DNA from: Amycolatopsis azurea DSM 43854
GTDB lineage: Bacteria > Actinomycetota > Actinomycetes > Mycobacteriales > Pseudonocardiaceae
DNA length: 64,000 nucleotides
Assembly (NCBI RefSeq): GCF_001995215.1
Contig: NZ_MUXN01000011.1
Coordinates: forward strand, 179,307-243,306
Direction of reading: 5' to 3'
Shown in pieces: positions 62,219-64,000 of this stretch. Positions within the stretch are counted from its first letter, which is position 1. The number at the start of each line of letters is the position of its first letter. A program made the translations under genes and the position numbers. Under the pieces are notes generated by a model. It ran no database searches, had not been told where the DNA came from, and saw only the letters and a list, made by a program, of their open reading frames with translations.

Positions 62219-64000
62219 CAGTAACGCACCTCCTGGGAACGGCGGCGGATCACGGTGACCTCGTCGCGCTGGTTGCCGGTGGGGCCCAGGTAGTTGAACC
62301 CGAAGGAAAGCTGGGCGTAGCCGCCGATGAGATGGGTGGGTTTGACCAGCAGCCGGGTCAGCGAGTTGTGCGTGCCGCCGCGTTTGCCTCCTGCCTCGCT
62401 GCGCGGCACGTTCACCGTTCGATCCTGGGCGTGGTAAAGGAAAACGGTGCCCGCCGGCATCCGATGGGAGACGATCGCGCGGGCCACCACCACACCGTTG
62501 CGGTTCACCGCCTGGATCCAGTCGTTGTCCTTCGCGCCGATGGCTTCGGCGTCGGACGGGCTCATCCAGATGCCCTGCCCGCCGCGGGAGAGCGTGAGCA
62601 TGTGCAGGTTGTCCTGGTAGGTCGAATGGATCGACCATTTGCTGTGCGGGGTCAGATAGCGCACGGTGACCTCGGCCGCGTCTCCTGAGCCGCCGGTGAG
62701 GTGCTGCGAGCCCAGCGGCGGCCGGTAGACCGGCAGGGCCTCGCCGAGTTCGTGCATCCAGTCGTGGTCGAGGAAGAAGTGCTGACGACCGGTGAGGGTG
62801 TGCCACGGTTTGGCGTGTTCGACGTTGATCACGAACGCCGAGTAACGCCGTCCGCCGCTCTCGCTGCCGGACCACTCCGGACTGGTGATCACCGGCGCCG
62901 GACGCGACCGGGTGTCGGCGAAGGTGATCTTCTTGCCTTCGTGTTCGGCGGAAAGATGCGCCAGCTCGGTGCCGACCCGTTTCTCGAGTTCGCGGAAGCC
63001 TTGGGTCGCCAGCCGCCCGTTGGTGGTGCCGGACAGGGCGAGCACGGCGTCCGCGGCCTTGATGTCGGTGTCGATCAACGCCTGGCCCTGACCGGCTCCG
63101 GTCGTCGCGACGCCGTTCTTCGCGCGCAGCCAGTTCACTTCCTCGCCGACGTCGTAGGTCAGGCCCTTGCTGGTGGCGCCCAGCTTCTCCAGCAGCGGGC
63201 CGAGCGTGGCCAGTTTCGCCGCCACGGCGGGGTAATCGCGCTCGACGACGGTCAGCTTCGGCATGGTGACGCCCGGAATCGGCTCGACGTCGCCGTCGCG
63301 CCAGTCACGGACGACCCCACCCGGCTGCGCCGTCTCGCTGGGAGTGTCGTGCGTCATCGGGGTGGCGACGAGATCCTTGCGCACGCCGAGATGCCGTTCG
63401 GCGAGTTCGCTGAACCGCTTCGCGATCGTGTGGAAGGCCTCGAAATCGGTGCGGGTCTGCCACGGTGGATCGACGGCGGCGTTGAAGGAATGCACGAAGG
63501 GATGCATGTCCGTCGACGAGAGATCGTGCTTCTCGTACCAGGTCGCGGCGGGCAGCACGAGATCCGCGAACAAGGTGGTGCTGGTCATGCGGTAATCGAT
63601 TGCCAGCATAAGATCCAATTTGCCGGCGGGGGCGGTGTCGTGCCATTTCACGGTTTTCGGCCGCGCGTCCGGCGGCGCCTCTTCGCCGCGCAGGTTCGCG
63701 TCGGTGCCGAGCAGATGGCGCAGGAAGTACTCGTGCCCCTTGGCCGAGGAGCCGAGCAGGTTGGACCGCCACACCGTGAGCACCCGCGGCCAGTTCCCGG
63801 GCGCGTCCGGATCCTCGGCCGCGAACCCCAGCTTGCCTTCGCGTAGTCGTGCGGTGACGTGGCGGACGGGATCGACCCCGGCTTCGTCGGCCTCGTCGAC
63901 CAGGTCGAGCGGATTGCGGTCGAAGGTGGGGAACGACGGCATCCAGCCCAGCCGCGCCGACTGCGCGAGCGTGTCCGCGGCGCTCGTCCCGGCGAGTTTT
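62218..64000 (-). CDS. narG: Nitrate reductase alpha subunit, C-terminal part (cut by window edge)
   Basis: The last 593 codons of the molybdopterin catalytic subunit; the frame is open to base 64000 without a stop, so the N-terminal half lies outside. Typical late segments are seen: FDRNPLDLVDEADEAGVDPV, ATWYEKHDLSSTDMHPFVHS, RQHFFLDHDWMHELGEALPV and MSPSDAEAIGAKDNDWIQAV, and the terminal region HRMPAGTVFLYHAQDRTVN. In the intact enzyme this half carries the C-terminal molybdopterin-binding domain. Order narG-H-J-I-HPP with single-base or 4-bp junctions shows a tightly coupled operon; the promoter is beyond the right edge. Confidence 0.95.
   Translation of the reverse strand, partial: KLAGTSAADTLAQSARLGWMPSFPTFDRNPLDLVDEADEAGVDPVRHVTARLREGKLGFAAEDPDAPGNWPRVLTVWRSNLLGSSAKGHEYFLRHLLGTDANLRGEEAPPDARPKTVKWHDTAPAGKLDLMLAIDYRMTSTTLFADLVLPAATWYEKHDLSSTDMHPFVHSFNAAVDPPWQTRTDFEAFHTIAKRFSELAERHLGVRKDLVATPMTHDTPSETAQPGGVVRDWRDGDVEPIPGVTMPKLTVVERDYPAVAAKLATLGPLLEKLGATSKGLTYDVGEEVNWLRAKNGVATTGAGQGQALIDTDIKAADAVLALSGTTNGRLATQGFRELEKRVGTELAHLSAEHEGKKITFADTRSRPAPVITSPEWSGSESGGRRYSAFVINVEHAKPWHTLTGRQHFFLDHDWMHELGEALPVYRPPLGSQHLTGGSGDAAEVTVRYLTPHSKWSIHSTYQDNLHMLTLSRGGQGIWMSPSDAEAIGAKDNDWIQAVNRNGVVVARAIVSHRMPAGTVFLYHAQDRTVNVPRSEAGGKRGGTHNSLTRLLVKPTHLIGGYAQLSFGFNYLGPTGNQRDEVTVIRRRSQEVRY

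Overview
The window is high-GC DNA with the gene density, GTG/TTG starts, 4-bp stop/start overlaps and regulator-rich content of a filamentous actinomycete. Secreted proteases, a Tat-exported glycosidase with ricin-like repeats, AfsR/BTAD regulators, a calerythrin-like EF-hand protein and a P450 fit Pseudonocardiaceae, most likely Amycolatopsis. That assignment is an inference from content; no rRNA or other marker gene is present. I saw no tRNA, rRNA, CRISPR array, transposase or phage gene.

Layout. 0-7.3 kb: an XRE/NB-ARC/TPR regulator, two small LuxR-type regulators, then an operon of RHH regulator, DUF4097 protein, DrrA-like ATPase and ABC-2 permease, preceded by nested palindromes that overlap the first start codon. 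7.8-12.9 kb: a TetR/DUF2306 divergent pair, then a second drug-type ABC transporter divergent from a DesK/DesR-type two-component system across a 43-bp symmetrical operator. 12.9-16.1 kb: an XRE-cupin repressor and a methyltransferase-DinB-hydrolase-DinB run. 16.3-27.9 kb: a secreted trypsin-like protease, two double-headed MerR regulators, a PrxQ peroxiredoxin, a methyltransferase, an APC permease, a membrane class III adenylate cyclase, and a secreted papain-like cysteine protease with a membrane-anchored partner. 28-35.3 kb: a P450, then a polysaccharide locus (GT2 synthase with a 51-aa membrane protein, divergent from a UDP-GlcNAc 2-epimerase and a DUF2334 deacetylase-like protein) and an M20 peptidase. 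35.3-46.9 kb: glmS, a serine hydrolase, a GH127 beta-L-arabinofuranosidase with three identical-length ricin-like repeats, and a sugar-uptake locus (DeoR, two permeases, binding protein, GH1 glycosidase) that lacks its ATPase. 47-57.6 kb: a block of large ATPase regulators and two more small LuxR proteins. 57.7-64 kb: an EF-hand protein, a GNAT enzyme, and a narGHJI operon ending in an HPP membrane protein; narG runs off the right edge.

Two themes cut across the map. First, the gaps between transcription units carry many long, almost perfect palindromes (arms about 20-28 bp) in two or three recognisable families, plus isolated half-arms. They behave like a dispersed hairpin family rather than ordinary terminators. 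Second, four small LuxR proteins share a nearly identical C-terminal helix-turn-helix but have an N-terminal receiver-like domain without a phosphoacceptor aspartate. Three of them sit directly beside a large STAND/AfsR-class ATPase regulator and the fourth one gene away, suggesting a repeated signalling module. These are the best candidates here for something not well described.
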